Positions 32,999 through 42,366 are shown, numbered from the stretch's first letter. The stretch is 54,411 nt of DNA from Rhodohalobacter sulfatireducens (GCF_022012475.1 NZ_JAKLWS010000030.1:1-54411); one strand, 5' to 3'. Notes: generated by a model not told the origin, from the sequence alone. Numbers and translations: made by a program.

Positions 32999-33170
32999 AA
33001 CCTCCTCTCTCGAGAGGGGAAAGTGAAACAAAAAAGCGAAGCTTTATTTGTTGAACAAGGGGTGTGTTTAATGTTGTTCAAGATATAGCTGACTCCAAAG
33101 TGAACACACCCCTGATGCTTCCACTGGACGTTCCAGCATCTGTCCCCTCTCAAGAGGGGAGGCTCACGTT
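32999..33170. repeat. nested inverted repeat between hemE and hemF
   Basis: The gap carries CTCTCGAGAGGGGAAAGTGAAAC near 33006 with its rough inverse at the hemE end (CCCCTCTCAAGAGGGG and GTTTCAC), enclosing AGGGGTGTGTT (33058) and AACACACCCCT (33103). This gives a two-level stem. It resembles a small non-autonomous element with paired ends; no coding potential. Confidence 0.55.
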
Positions 33171-34220
33171 TCACTTTTTCCCTTCATAATTCTTCACCGT
33201 ATCAATAAACGCCCTTGCGTGATCTACCGGAACGTTTGGCAGAATACCATGGCCCAGGTTTGCGATATATCGCTGAGTGCCAAATCGGTCGATCATTCGC
33301 TTGGTTTTCATCTCAATATCTTGAATTGGACCGAGCAAATGAGTCGGATCGAAATTTCCCTGAAGCGTGATATTATTTCTGGTTTTCTCCCGTCCAAATT
33401 CCGGTGAGATGGTCCAGTCGAGTCCAAGAGCGGAAGCACCGCTTTTGAAACTCATTCGTTCCAATCCATACCATGCACCTTTTGCAAACAGAATCACAGG
33501 CACTTCTTTGATGGCCTTTGTGATCTCTATCAAGTAGGGCAGCGACCATTCGTTAAAATCATCGGGACTGAGAATTCCGGCCCAGGAATCAAACAATTGA
33601 ATAACTTGCGCTCCGGCATCTACTTGTGCTTTCAGGTAGTCAATCGTGGCTTTTGTGAGCTCTTTCATCACATGCCTTGATGCATCGGGATGTTGAGTTA
33701 AAAAAGCTTTTGCTTTATCGAAGTTGCGGGATCCTTCACCCTGAACCATATAACAAAAAAGCGTCCAGGGCGCGCCACCGAATCCAATTAGCGGGACCCG
33801 TCCGTTTAGTTCATTCCGTGTGAGGGTGATCGCATCCATTACGTGCTGCAGCTTTTCCGGCACATCTTCCGCAAGGATTGCAAATGCATCATCCACGTTT
33901 CGAATGGGATTACCCATCACAGGGCCTTTACCGGGAACCAGGTCCACATCAATTCCCAGTGCCTGGGGAATGGTTAATATATCTGAGAAGATAATAGCGG
34001 CATCCGGTTCTAACTCATCAATAGGCTGGAGGGTGATCTCACAAGCAAGCTCGGGCGTCTCAACCCGCTCAAAGAAGCTATACTTTTTTCTCAATTTCAT
34101 GTATTGAGGGAGATAGCGTCCGGCCTGTCTCATCATCCACACAGGTGGACGCTCAACCTCCTCACCCTTTAAAGCCCGAAGTAATAGATCATTTTTTAAT
34201 GAAGGAAATGATTGATTCAT
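33171..34220 (-). CDS. hemE: uroporphyrinogen decarboxylase
   Basis: Removes four carboxyl groups from uroporphyrinogen III to give coproporphyrinogen III. The 349-residue protein has the N-terminal signature PPVWMMRQAGRYLPQYMKLR with the active-site arginines, AAIIFSDILTIPQALGIDV, GFGGAPWTLFCYMVQGEGSR, VQLFDSWAGILSPDDF and the C-terminal ANLGHGILPNVPVDHARAFI. It is full length. It follows hemD by 19 bases and is probably co-transcribed. A long repeat gap then precedes hemF. Confidence 0.97.
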   Translation of the reverse strand: MNQSFPSLKNDLLLRALKGEEVERPPVWMMRQAGRYLPQYMKLRKKYSFFERVETPELACEITLQPIDELEPDAAIIFSDILTIPQALGIDVDLVPGKGPVMGNPIRNVDDAFAILAEDVPEKLQHVMDAITLTRNELNGRVPLIGFGGAPWTLFCYMVQGEGSRNFDKAKAFLTQHPDASRHVMKELTKATIDYLKAQVDAGAQVIQLFDSWAGILSPDDFNEWSLPYLIEITKAIKEVPVILFAKGAWYGLERMSFKSGASALGLDWTISPEFGREKTRNNITLQGNFDPTHLLGPIQDIEMKTKRMIDRFGTQRYIANLGHGILPNVPVDHARAFIDTVKNYEGKK

Positions 34221-34239
34221 TCAGGTGTTTCTCGACTCC

Positions 34240-34998
34240 TTAGGTAAGAACTTCCTTTTTCTCTTCACGATTCAGAACCTCAGATACGTGCTGTAAAAGA
34301 TGTTCAGTACTTGGTTCCGGTGAAACATGAACGTGTCGTCCGGCTTCAATGCTGAGTTCTTCGGCGGTTGTTTCGCCAATTGCAAACAGTTCGGGTAGGT
34401 TTTTGTTTCTGAATCCGCCGCTGTCTCGAAATGCGTGAACAGCGCTTGGACTGTAGAAAAGTATTCCGTCTGTCTTGTGCGTTGGCAGTCTCATACTTTT
34501 AAGGATTGTATTGTACACAACCATGTCTCGTACATGGATATCAGCATCGCTTAAAAACTGTCGGAATTCGTCTCGTCGTTTATCTCCGCAGAAATGGAGT
34601 ACTGTTGGTTTATCAGAATCGTCTTTCTTAGCAAAATCATTTTTAATTTTTTTAGCCAATCCGATGGCATCCTGTTGCTCGGGTGATGCTGCATCAAAAC
34701 CTAAACGCTCTTTAACGGCTGCTGCTGTTTTTTTACCGACAGCATAAAATGTTGCTTTTTCAGGAATCTCTTTTCCTGAACTTTGATAGAATTCCAGTGC
34801 CTTCACTGCGTTATAGCTTGTGACGGCAATAATTGGTTCTTTATTGGATTTGAAAAGCATTTCAATTGCAAACCAGTCTTCCCGAAATTCAATTTCAATA
34901 GCGGGTTCGATTACGACGTTTAATCCCAGATCTTCAGCCTGCTCTATCTGATTGTCGTCAAGTTCTCGTGTTACAAAAATATCAAGTAGTTGATTCAT
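34240..34998 (-). CDS. hemD: uroporphyrinogen-III synthase
   Basis: Cyclises hydroxymethylbilane with inversion of ring D. HemD sequences are poorly conserved, but the two-domain layout is visible: FVTRELDDNQIEQAEDLGLN at the start, IIAVTSYNAVKALEFYQSSG in the first hinge region, TFYAVGKKTAAAVKERLGF, then LHFCGDKRRDEFRQFLSDAD and GILFYSPSAVHAFRDSGG with LFAIGETTAEELSIEAG. Length 252 is normal. Position between hemC and hemE supports the call strongly. Confidence 0.9.
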   Translation of the reverse strand: MNQLLDIFVTRELDDNQIEQAEDLGLNVVIEPAIEIEFREDWFAIEMLFKSNKEPIIAVTSYNAVKALEFYQSSGKEIPEKATFYAVGKKTAAAVKERLGFDAASPEQQDAIGLAKKIKNDFAKKDDSDKPTVLHFCGDKRRDEFRQFLSDADIHVRDMVVYNTILKSMRLPTHKTDGILFYSPSAVHAFRDSGGFRNKNLPELFAIGETTAEELSIEAGRHVHVSPEPSTEHLLQHVSEVLNREEKKEVLT

Positions 34999-35058
34999 TT
35001 GTAGTGTTATTCGTCAAAAATTATGTTCGTTTTACTGTTTATTATGATGAGGTACGAA

Positions 35059-35973
35059 CTATTCCTTTACTTCTTGTACCAATTCATCAGCGCCCTGTTC
35101 CAAAAGCTTGCGGGCGGCTTGTCTTCCCAGACCTTCGGCCTGAGTGGAGAGGGTTTTAAGTTCTATATCATACTGTAATGTCCCATCCGTTTTTAATGCA
35201 ACAGCATGCAGGACAAGATCATTTCCATCCAGCCATGCAAATGCTCCAACCGGTGCACTGCACCCGGCTTCCATTTCGTTTAGCAACTCTCGTTCAATAT
35301 TTGTACAGAGAGCTGTTTCAGAATGATTGAGTTGCTCTACTACAGATTCAATCTCGTGATCACCTTCACGAATCATGACGGCCATGGCTCCCTGTGCAGG
35401 TGCCGGAACCATCCAATCGAGGTATTCCGAAATATGGTGATCCAGGTCAATTCGTTTTAACCCTGCCGCTGCAAAAATGGCTCCATGCCACTTATTATCC
35501 TCAACTTTATTGAGACGTGTATTCACGTTTCCGCGAATATTTGTGATGCTGTGGTTTGGATACCTGTGCAGCCACTGGGCTTTCCTGCGGTTACTGCTGG
35601 TTGCAATCACAGCTTCAATGGTTTCATCATCCAAAAAATCAGTCCCTGAAGGAGCAACTAACGAATCTCGCGGATCTTCACGTTCAAGGATAGCTGCCAC
35701 TTTCAACGGCAGCGGATTATCTGTTGGCAGATCTTTATAAGAATGGACAGCCAGGTCAATCTCATCATTCAGTAGTGAGTCGTCCAGAGCTTTTGTGAAA
35801 ACACCCTTTCCACCCATCTCCGGCAACGGTGTCGTTAAATCGAGATCTCCCTGGGATTTCACAAAGATAATCTCAGTAGAATGTCCGGCTTCTTCTAATT
35901 TTTTTGATACGGTTTTTGCTTGCCAAGTTGCAAGTTGGCTGTCCCTCGTACCTATTCGGATAGGTTTATTCAT
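35059..35973 (-). CDS. hemC: porphobilinogen deaminase (hydroxymethylbilane synthase)
   Basis: Polymerises four porphobilinogens. The N-terminus reads PIRIGTRDSQLATWQAK; SQGDLDLTTPLPEMGGKGVF, AVHSYKDLPTDNPL and RRKAQWLHRYP follow. Cys238 in MEAGCSAPVGAF carries the dipyrromethane cofactor in this family. I use the ATG at 35973, giving MNKPIRIGTR and an 8-base overlap with hemA (ATGAATAA, the same coupling seen at dctP/dctQ). An ATG at 35991 adds six residues and would overlap more. A 60-base gap separates it from hemD. Confidence 0.95.
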   Translation of the reverse strand: MNKPIRIGTRDSQLATWQAKTVSKKLEEAGHSTEIIFVKSQGDLDLTTPLPEMGGKGVFTKALDDSLLNDEIDLAVHSYKDLPTDNPLPLKVAAILEREDPRDSLVAPSGTDFLDDETIEAVIATSSNRRKAQWLHRYPNHSITNIRGNVNTRLNKVEDNKWHGAIFAAAGLKRIDLDHHISEYLDWMVPAPAQGAMAVMIREGDHEIESVVEQLNHSETALCTNIERELLNEMEAGCSAPVGAFAWLDGNDLVLHAVALKTDGTLQYDIELKTLSTQAEGLGRQAARKLLEQGADELVQEVKE

Positions 35974-37225
35974 GCCCGTTTTTTGCTTCAAGTTTGAACA
36001 TCTCTTTCACCATTTCGGAAACTTCGTCCGATTGATGATGATTTCGCAGATGTTCGATGCTGTAAGCGGCCAGTTTATTAACAATTCGGCGGGTCAGATT
36101 TTCAACTTTATCAAAGTCGTCCGTTACAATTTTATTTTTAAAGAAATCGAGTTCGTCTTCACGGATATTATCAAACTTTTGAGTCAAGGCTTTAATCGTT
36201 GGGACGACTCTTTGCTCATCAAGCCAGAGTTTATAGTTAGACAACTCATCTTCAATAATATTTTTTACAAGTGGAATTTCTTCTTCTCGTTTCTTGTATG
36301 CTTCGTCAGTTACGTCGCTTAACATATCCATATTGGCAACATCTACAAAATCGAGAGAGGAAACTTCCGGGTCAATATTTCTAGGAACGGACAGATCCAG
36401 CATCACCTTAAATTTCCGTTGACCGATGGACGGTTTCATATGCTCCATTTTAATCACCGGATCACTTGCCCCTGTAGCTACAATCACAAGATCAGAATCG
36501 GCGATCTGTTCTGCGAGATTTTCCATGTCGGCCACTTCGAGGTTGAATTTCTCGGCTATAAATTCAGCACGATCCCGCGTTCGGTTTATGAGAGTCAATT
36601 TGCCTGCACCGAGGTTTACGAGATTTTTGCACGTTACCTTCCCAATTTTGCCTGTTCCAACGAGCAGAATATTTTTGTCAGTCAGGTTATCAAATGTACG
36701 CGTTGCAAATTTAACGGCAGCATAAGCAACTGTTGCTGCGCCTTGTCCCAAAGATGTTTCGTTCCGGGAGCGTTTATGAGCCCGAAATATATGCTGGATG
36801 AGCCGGTGAAGTTCGCCGGAAATCATATCCTGAGAAGCTGAATATTCATACCCCTCTTTTACCTGTTTTACAATCTGCAAATCACCCAAAATCTGTGAGT
36901 CGAGACCGGTTGCTACTTTAAAAAGGTGTTGAATTGCGCGTTCTCCTTCAAGTTCGAACCCATATTTATGGAATTCATCAAGATTACCATAACTATAGGT
37001 GGTAAGCAGGCGAATCAATTCATTAGCAGTGGCATTTTGTGCAAAAACCTCTGTACGATTACAGGTAGATACGATAAACATGCTTTCAATACCCTCGCGA
37101 CGTGCACCATGCAACATCAATTCTTTTTTCTCATCAGCGAGGCTAAATTTCTCCCGTATCTCAACAGGAGCATCCCAATGATTGATTCCAATAGCAATAA
37201 AATCCTGTACGGTTGGATGAACCAT
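35966..37225 (-). CDS. hemA: glutamyl-tRNA reductase
   Basis: Reduces glutamyl-tRNA to glutamate-1-semialdehyde, the committed step of the C5 tetrapyrrole route. The sequence of 419 residues has FIAIGINHWDAPVEIREKF, catalytic Cys55 in IVSTCNRTEVFA, QILGDLQIVKQVKEGYEYS, the NADPH fold ILLVGTGKIGKVTCKNLVNL and the C-terminal dimerisation helix. This shows the organism makes aminolevulinate from glutamate. It begins two bases after hemH and its end overlaps hemC. Confidence 0.97.
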   Translation of the reverse strand: MVHPTVQDFIAIGINHWDAPVEIREKFSLADEKKELMLHGARREGIESMFIVSTCNRTEVFAQNATANELIRLLTTYSYGNLDEFHKYGFELEGERAIQHLFKVATGLDSQILGDLQIVKQVKEGYEYSASQDMISGELHRLIQHIFRAHKRSRNETSLGQGAATVAYAAVKFATRTFDNLTDKNILLVGTGKIGKVTCKNLVNLGAGKLTLINRTRDRAEFIAEKFNLEVADMENLAEQIADSDLVIVATGASDPVIKMEHMKPSIGQRKFKVMLDLSVPRNIDPEVSSLDFVDVANMDMLSDVTDEAYKKREEEIPLVKNIIEDELSNYKLWLDEQRVVPTIKALTQKFDNIREDELDFFKNKIVTDDFDKVENLTRRIVNKLAAYSIEHLRNHHQSDEVSEMVKEMFKLEAKNGHE

Positions 37226-37227
37226 AT

Positions 37228-38346
37228 TTATGCGTTCACTACTTTTTTTGACTCTTTACTATCTGATTGGAGTTCTTTAAGATCTATTTCATGCCGCAGG
37301 CAATGGACAGCTTCCTCAGCCAACGCCTTGATAAAATCGGGGTGATCGTTGAGTCCCTCCATTACCTTCATATTCTCAAATTCAAATCCCTCTTCCTCTA
37401 AATCTTCAACGAGCTCAACACCCAATTCATATAAAGTTTCAATATGATCGGTAACAAATGCAATAGGGATCATCAAAAAGTTTTTAATTCCATATTCCAG
37501 GTGACGCCGTACCAGATCTTCAGTATTCGGTTGGGTCCATTTCTGTGGGCCTACACGCGACTGAAAACTAAGCCAGTATGAATTTTTCTCTTCACGGCGT
37601 TCCATCACAGCTTCCATAGATTCTTTGATCTCAACGGTGTAAGGATCCCCGCTTCGAACTTCCAGAAGAGGTGTACCGTGAGCACTGAATATAAAATGTG
37701 TTTTGTGGCGTGTATCCTCATCCATCTCAGCGAGAGCTTCATCAATCCGATCATTTATCGCTTTCAGGTAACTCTCGTTTCGGTGATAGTTCTTTACATG
37801 AAATTCTTTCCAGGGAGTTTCTCCATCGGGAAATTTCTCTTTTGCAACGGTTTCCCAGTCACGGAAACTGCTTCCGGATGTAGTCCATGAAAATTGTGGA
37901 TACAAAGGAAGTAAAACAGTATGCGTGATCTCATCTTCCACCATCTCATCCATAATAGTATCGGCAAATGGCAGCCAGTATCTCATGCAAGTGTAAACTT
38001 TTATGTCGTGCTCAGGAAGATTCTTTTTGAAGTATTTTTCGAGACTTCTTCTCTGAGATTCCGTCAATCCATTAATGGGAGAACAGCAGTCTGATACCAC
38101 TTTATTTTGACGGTTAAAGCAATATTTACTCCCGGTACACCCTTTCGGGCATCCATTAATTTCTTTGTAATCTTCTGCTACGTTTGGGGCTCGAAATTTA
38201 GAGATTATGTTCGCAAAAATGTTTTGTGTAGTTCCACCCCCCAACTTGATAATATCTTCGTCACTAAACAGGTTTTTCAGGAAGATACGCACATTATCTT
38301 CATGCGTGGGTCCTCCAAGATTCATTAAGACGACACCAATTTTCAT
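37228..38346 (-). CDS. hemH: ferrochelatase with cysteine-rich insertion
   Basis: Inserts iron into the porphyrin ring, the last haem step. Family segments are KIGVVLMNLGGPTHEDNVR, VYTCMRYWLPFADTIM, LLPLYPQFSWTTSGSSFRDW, FSAHGTPLLEV with the catalytic His, and FLMIPIAFVTDHIETLYELG with the metal-binding Glu. The 372-residue length is slightly long. The extra part is a cysteine-rich loop at residues 66-88 (Cys66, 70, 76, 87, 88, in NGCPKGCTGSKYCFNR and SDCCSPING) placed where most homologues have a plain GGGSP segment. It could bind an iron-sulphur cluster or iron. It is the first gene of the haem operon, so the promoter should lie in 38347-38507. Confidence 0.94.
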   Translation of the reverse strand: MKIGVVLMNLGGPTHEDNVRIFLKNLFSDEDIIKLGGGTTQNIFANIISKFRAPNVAEDYKEINGCPKGCTGSKYCFNRQNKVVSDCCSPINGLTESQRRSLEKYFKKNLPEHDIKVYTCMRYWLPFADTIMDEMVEDEITHTVLLPLYPQFSWTTSGSSFRDWETVAKEKFPDGETPWKEFHVKNYHRNESYLKAINDRIDEALAEMDEDTRHKTHFIFSAHGTPLLEVRSGDPYTVEIKESMEAVMERREEKNSYWLSFQSRVGPQKWTQPNTEDLVRRHLEYGIKNFLMIPIAFVTDHIETLYELGVELVEDLEEEGFEFENMKVMEGLNDHPDFIKALAEEAVHCLRHEIDLKELQSDSKESKKVVNA

Positions 38347-38507
38347 ATACTGCTATAAATTAAATAAACGCGGTTCCTTTGCAATTAACAAAACAACCAT
38401 TTTTTTATGAAGGAAAAGTGAAGAGATGCTTATGTAGACTTGTTCTAATTAAGTATCAAAATCTTTGCAATAAGTGTGTAATTTTGACGGAAATGATACT
38501 ATTTCAT

Positions 38508-39899
38508 TCAAACTTTATCCAGTTTAAACCAGAATTTAGACCCCTTACCGGGTTCACTCTCAACATGTATTTCTGTTCCGTGAGCGTTTAGAATACTTTT
38601 TACTACGGCCAGGCCAAGTCCTGTTCCGCCCTTATCTCTCGAGCGTGCTTTGTCCGTTCTGTAGAATCGATCAAACAACCTTTCGAGGTGTTCTTTTGAT
38701 ATACCAATTCCGGTATCTTCAATTTCAATAATTACAGAATCTGTTTTCTCTTTAGTATTGAGCCGAATATGACCGTTGTTGGTAAATTTTATAGCGTTCG
38801 AAATTAGATTCTCCAGTACCTGTTCAATCTTATTGGGATCACCCAGTACGCGAATGGGTTCCGTTTCACAAATCAATGATAGTCCTTTGTCTTCTGCATC
38901 GGGTTCGAGTAGTTCTTGAAGAGTGTGGATTAAAAGCTGCAGGTCAAAGGGTTTTTTCTCTATAAAATGATCGTCAGAATCATACCGCTGCAACGTTACA
39001 AGATCTTTAAACAGTCGATTGATCCGGTGTGTTTGACGAGAAGCCGTTTTGATATATTTTATCTTTTGATCTTCATCCAGATCATGCATCTCAAGCATTT
39101 CCAATGCACCGGAAATGGTATGTAATGGATTTCGAATTTCGTGCGTGATATCTGCAAAAAACTGGCTTTGCTTCTGGTACATACGCTTCATTTCAAGATT
39201 ATCAGCACGGAGCCGATCTGCCATCTGGTTAAGCGAATCAGCAAGTTGCCCGAACTCGTCCTTACGATCGAGATTAATGGTTCTATTGGTATTCCCATGG
39301 GCAATATCTCGAGCAGTTGCTTCCAGTTCAAGAATAGGACGGGATATGTATCGGGAGAACAGAATGCTTACTATAATTACAAGTCCAATGGAGATAAACA
39401 TCCCGGTATAGATAATCCATCGAATCGTTCTTATGGGGGCGTACACCTGGTCCTTAAAAATGCTGACTCGAAGGTATCTCGCCGGATTTTCAGTGCTTTC
39501 AATATTGGTGAAAGTGATGAGCTGTTCAGAGTCGGAAGAGTTTTTAAGCAATACCTCATTTTGCTGTTCAATCTCCTGAATTAACGAATCGCTCAGCATC
39601 TCCACGGCCTGAATCTGACGATTATATGGCACTTCAGCAAACAGAGCCCCCTCATCATCATAGATAGCCATTCGATAACCGGATGTCCGAGCAGCTTCAT
39701 TGAGATTGGTTTCAAAGTTTCCATCAACCCGAAGATTCTGAATCGTAATGGCCAACCACTCTGAATCATGAATAAGCTGCTCTTCGCCCTGTTCGAGAAG
39801 GTAGTTCCTGATAAAAAGAATAGAGTAACTGCTGATAGCCGTAATGCCGAAAATTAGTAAGAGGATAAAGGTCCAGGCCAGTTTCGAGCGAATACTCAT
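38508..39899 (-). CDS. HAMP-domain sensor histidine kinase
   Basis: A membrane kinase of 463 residues. Two transmembrane helices (about 8-30 and 161-183) enclose a 130-residue extracytoplasmic sensor. A HAMP linker follows (RYISRPILELEATARDIAHG), then the phosphoacceptor motif FFADITHEIRNPLH with His253. The ATPase domain shows VLENLISNAIKFTNNG (N-box), IEDTGIGISKEHLERLFDRF (G1/F boxes) and GGTGLGLAVVKSI (G2). It lies downstream of the response regulator at 40090 on the same strand, with a 190-base repeat-bearing gap, and is separated from hemH by about 160 bases. The signal is unknown. Confidence 0.94.
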   Translation of the reverse strand: MSIRSKLAWTFILLLIFGITAISSYSILFIRNYLLEQGEEQLIHDSEWLAITIQNLRVDGNFETNLNEAARTSGYRMAIYDDEGALFAEVPYNRQIQAVEMLSDSLIQEIEQQNEVLLKNSSDSEQLITFTNIESTENPARYLRVSIFKDQVYAPIRTIRWIIYTGMFISIGLVIIVSILFSRYISRPILELEATARDIAHGNTNRTINLDRKDEFGQLADSLNQMADRLRADNLEMKRMYQKQSQFFADITHEIRNPLHTISGALEMLEMHDLDEDQKIKYIKTASRQTHRINRLFKDLVTLQRYDSDDHFIEKKPFDLQLLIHTLQELLEPDAEDKGLSLICETEPIRVLGDPNKIEQVLENLISNAIKFTNNGHIRLNTKEKTDSVIIEIEDTGIGISKEHLERLFDRFYRTDKARSRDKGGTGLGLAVVKSILNAHGTEIHVESEPGKGSKFWFKLDKV

Positions 39900-39907
39900 T
39901 ATTATCC

Positions 39908-39936
39908 TTTGTTGTCAGTTGATAGTTGTTTGTTAG
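39908..39936. repeat. TTGTTGTCAGTTGATAGTTGT-type low-complexity repeat
   Basis: The 190-base gap between the kinase and response regulator genes begins with GTTGTCAGTTGATAGTTGTT, a diverged relative of the repeats around the helicase. The rest of the gap (to 40089) contains GC-rich phrases such as CCCTGATATTTCGGGG, and no gene. Confidence 0.4.
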
Positions 39937-40089
39937 CTCTCAAATGATTGGTTCTAATTTCACGCAAAACGTCTGACCGCTTCCTCCAACTGGTTCGAGT
40001 TTGCTCCGCAAGGGATCTCTTCGAGGTAACTTGGACCCTCGTCGCACCCTGATATTTCGGGGCGCTAGTCAGATGGCTAAAATCATGCT

Positions 40090-40791
40090 TTAAACACTTT
40101 GCAGATCCCGGTTCAATCCATAACCGATTCCTCGATAGGTTTTTATCATATCAGAGGCATCACCCAGTTTTAGCCGAAGGTTTTTAATGTGCACATCCAC
40201 TGTTCGGTCGAAAACAAATTTATCATCACCGCCGATATGTTCCAGGATCTCTTGTCGGCTGTATACACGTTTTGGATTCTGGAAAAATAGTTCAATCAGG
40301 GCATATTCTGTGGAAGTGAGTTCAATTCGTTCGTCATTGTGGTAAAGATCTTTTCCATTGGTATCCAGCAGCAGGTCACCGTGGTGAATCCACTTACTGT
40401 TTTGAGGAAGTTGTCTGCGCAGTAGAGATTCGATGTGGGCTTTGACCAACTTAAGGCTCGCAGGTTTTGAAATATAATCATCTGCGCCGAGCTCAAGGCC
40501 CTCAATTTCGTCTTTCTCTTTGTCTTTAGCGGTGAGAAAAATGACGGGAATGTCACTCAAAACCGGGTGTTTCCGAATCACGCTGCAGATCTCCTTTCCG
40601 TTAACGTATGGAACCATAATATCGAGCACGGCCAGGTGAATGTCACTTGCGTGTTTTTCGATCAGATCGAGCGCCTCCCGGCCGTCGTTTGCCAAGAGCA
40701 CATTATAGTCTCCCATTTCAAGATAATTGGCCAACATTTCTGCCGGTTCTTCTTCATCTTCAACCAGCAATATGGTATGTTTGGGAATCAT
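40090..40791 (-). CDS. OmpR/PhoB-type response regulator
   Basis: A 233-residue two-domain regulator. The receiver domain has the acidic pocket in ILLVEDEEEPAEML, the phosphorylation site Asp57 in LAVLDIMVP and Lys89 in FLTAKDKE. The DNA-binding winged helix begins near residue 135 and contains LTSTEYALIELFFQNPKRVY, SRQEILEHIGGDDKF, then RTVDVHIKNLRLKLGDASDM and YRGIGYGLNRD. It is presumably phosphorylated by the kinase encoded next to it. Its target genes cannot be inferred; the haem operon lies beyond the kinase. Confidence 0.95.
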   Translation of the reverse strand: MIPKHTILLVEDEEEPAEMLANYLEMGDYNVLLANDGREALDLIEKHASDIHLAVLDIMVPYVNGKEICSVIRKHPVLSDIPVIFLTAKDKEKDEIEGLELGADDYISKPASLKLVKAHIESLLRRQLPQNSKWIHHGDLLLDTNGKDLYHNDERIELTSTEYALIELFFQNPKRVYSRQEILEHIGGDDKFVFDRTVDVHIKNLRLKLGDASDMIKTYRGIGYGLNRDLQSV

Positions 40792-40943
40792 ATAATCAAT
40801 ATTCTGTTATGGATATCTGCAATTTTTATGAATATAAAATAATCATTTGTTTGGAAGATTCTTTATCAACCTTAAAAATCGAATCTGCTGTTCTTAAATA
40901 CTATATTGGTAAAAGATTTGATACAACAATAAAATAATACTCG

Positions 40944-41738
40944 ATGGATTTACCCAAAAAAGTAGTATGGATTACAGGTGCTTCATCCGGTATCGGGGAA
41001 GCGTTAGCTTATGAGTTCAACAAAAAGGGAGCATATGTAATCCTCTCAGCTCGCCGGACAGAAGAGTTGGATAGAGTTAAAGAAAATTGTGAGAATGCCG
41101 AAGAAACCGTTCGAATTCTGCCACTCGACCTTACCGAGCAATCGACATTCCCGGAAAAAGTGGAAGAAGCCAAAGCATTTTTTGGAACGGTTGATATGTT
41201 AATCAACAATGGGGGAGTGAGTCAGAGGGCGTACGCTGTGAACTCTACGATGGAATCGATTCGAAGATTGATGGAGGTAAACTTTTTTGGATCTGTTGCA
41301 CTCACAAAAGCACTTTTGCCCACATTAATAGACCAGAAGAGTGGCCATATCGTGGTTATCAGCAGTGTGATGGGAAAGCTCGGCACCAAATATCGGTCGG
41401 CCTACGCCGCCTCGAAACATGCATTGCACGGCTGGTTCGACTGCCTGCGGCAAGAGGTCTATGATGATAATATTGACGTGACGCTGGTTTGCCCGGGGTA
41501 TATAAAGACAAATATCACATACAATGCACTCACGGCAGAAGGGAAGAAGTACAAGCAGATGGGAGATGCCCACAAAAAAGCGATGACCCCCCAAGAGTTT
41601 GCTCAAAAACTATTACCAAAACTGGCTAAGAGGAAAGAGGAAGTTTATATCGGCGGGACTGAGATTTTATCTATTTATGTGAAGCGTTTGTCGCTAACGC
41701 TGTTGAATAAAATTTTGAGACGGGTTAAAGTAACGTGA
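40944..41738 (+). CDS. SDR-family oxidoreductase (DHRS7-like)
   Basis: A 264-residue classical short-chain dehydrogenase: cofactor motif TGASSGIG (11-18), INNGG (87-91), Ser140/141, Tyr154 and Lys158 (SAYAASKHAL). The arginine pair in LSARRTEEL suggests NADP preference. The sequence resembles the DHRS7/acetoin-like group that acts on ketones, retinal-like or fatty carbonyl substrates; nothing around it fixes the substrate. It is divergent from the response regulator, with a 152-base gap holding both promoters. Confidence 0.9.
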   Translation: MDLPKKVVWITGASSGIGEALAYEFNKKGAYVILSARRTEELDRVKENCENAEETVRILPLDLTEQSTFPEKVEEAKAFFGTVDMLINNGGVSQRAYAVNSTMESIRRLMEVNFFGSVALTKALLPTLIDQKSGHIVVISSVMGKLGTKYRSAYAASKHALHGWFDCLRQEVYDDNIDVTLVCPGYIKTNITYNALTAEGKKYKQMGDAHKKAMTPQEFAQKLLPKLAKRKEEVYIGGTEILSIYVKRLSLTLLNKILRRVKVT

Positions 41739-41853
41739 CTTATATCTGACTTTACTTCATAATGGATGAATAATCTCAGAAATGTGCGAAGAGCCAGTGT
41801 CTGAACCATTTGGATTTAGAGAGCCATCTGTAATCGATTAAAATTCAATTGTC

Positions 41854-42366
41854 ATGAAATTTTCTCAGGTTATAATTCTACTACTTATCGTACTTTTTAC
41901 TGGATGTATTGCCAATAACGACGATTCAAGACCTGAATTCATCGAAGATCTCTATCAAAGAGAGCAACTGCCGGACAGTGTTGGCCTTGAGGCACGAATT
42001 GAAATAAGGAAAGCTCAAAACGACAGTATCCATTTTGAGTTTTTTATAGCCAATGAAAAAGAGACGGATCAGGTGATTATCCATTCTGGAAGTTTTGCGA
42101 GTATTGCAATTTATAAAGACTCCAAACTTATCTTTCCCAATTTCGATCCGAGTAAGATAGTGTACTCTGATGATTATAATGAGTCTGTAATTCCAGCCCA
42201 GGATCGAATTCAGGTCAGCACAATAAAGTTGCGTGTGTCTGAATTCACAGGCGCAAAGGCTTTGGGGTTTGCACCTTTAAAAATTAAACCGAAGCACCTC
42301 AAAGGTACGGGGCCACACAACAGCACAGTAAGTCTTAAGGAATACTGGCTTTTAACACCCCCATAG
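41854..42366 (+). CDS. small lipoprotein of unknown function
   Basis: A 170-residue protein with a short signal and lipobox (LLIVLFTGCIANN), so it is probably membrane-anchored. The mature part is beta-rich (IEIRKAQNDSIHFEFFIAN, SFASIAIYKDSKLIFPN), which could be an immunoglobulin-like fold. I do not recognise a family. It stands alone, convergent with the DUF58 gene, 115 bases behind the SDR gene on the same strand. Confidence 0.6.
   Translation: MKFSQVIILLLIVLFTGCIANNDDSRPEFIEDLYQREQLPDSVGLEARIEIRKAQNDSIHFEFFIANEKETDQVIIHSGSFASIAIYKDSKLIFPNFDPSKIVYSDDYNESVIPAQDRIQVSTIKLRVSEFTGAKALGFAPLKIKPKHLKGTGPHNSTVSLKEYWLLTPP

Noticed and set aside
35795-36322. 175-codon plus-strand frame
   Set aside because: Antisense to hemC and hemA, which are unambiguous.
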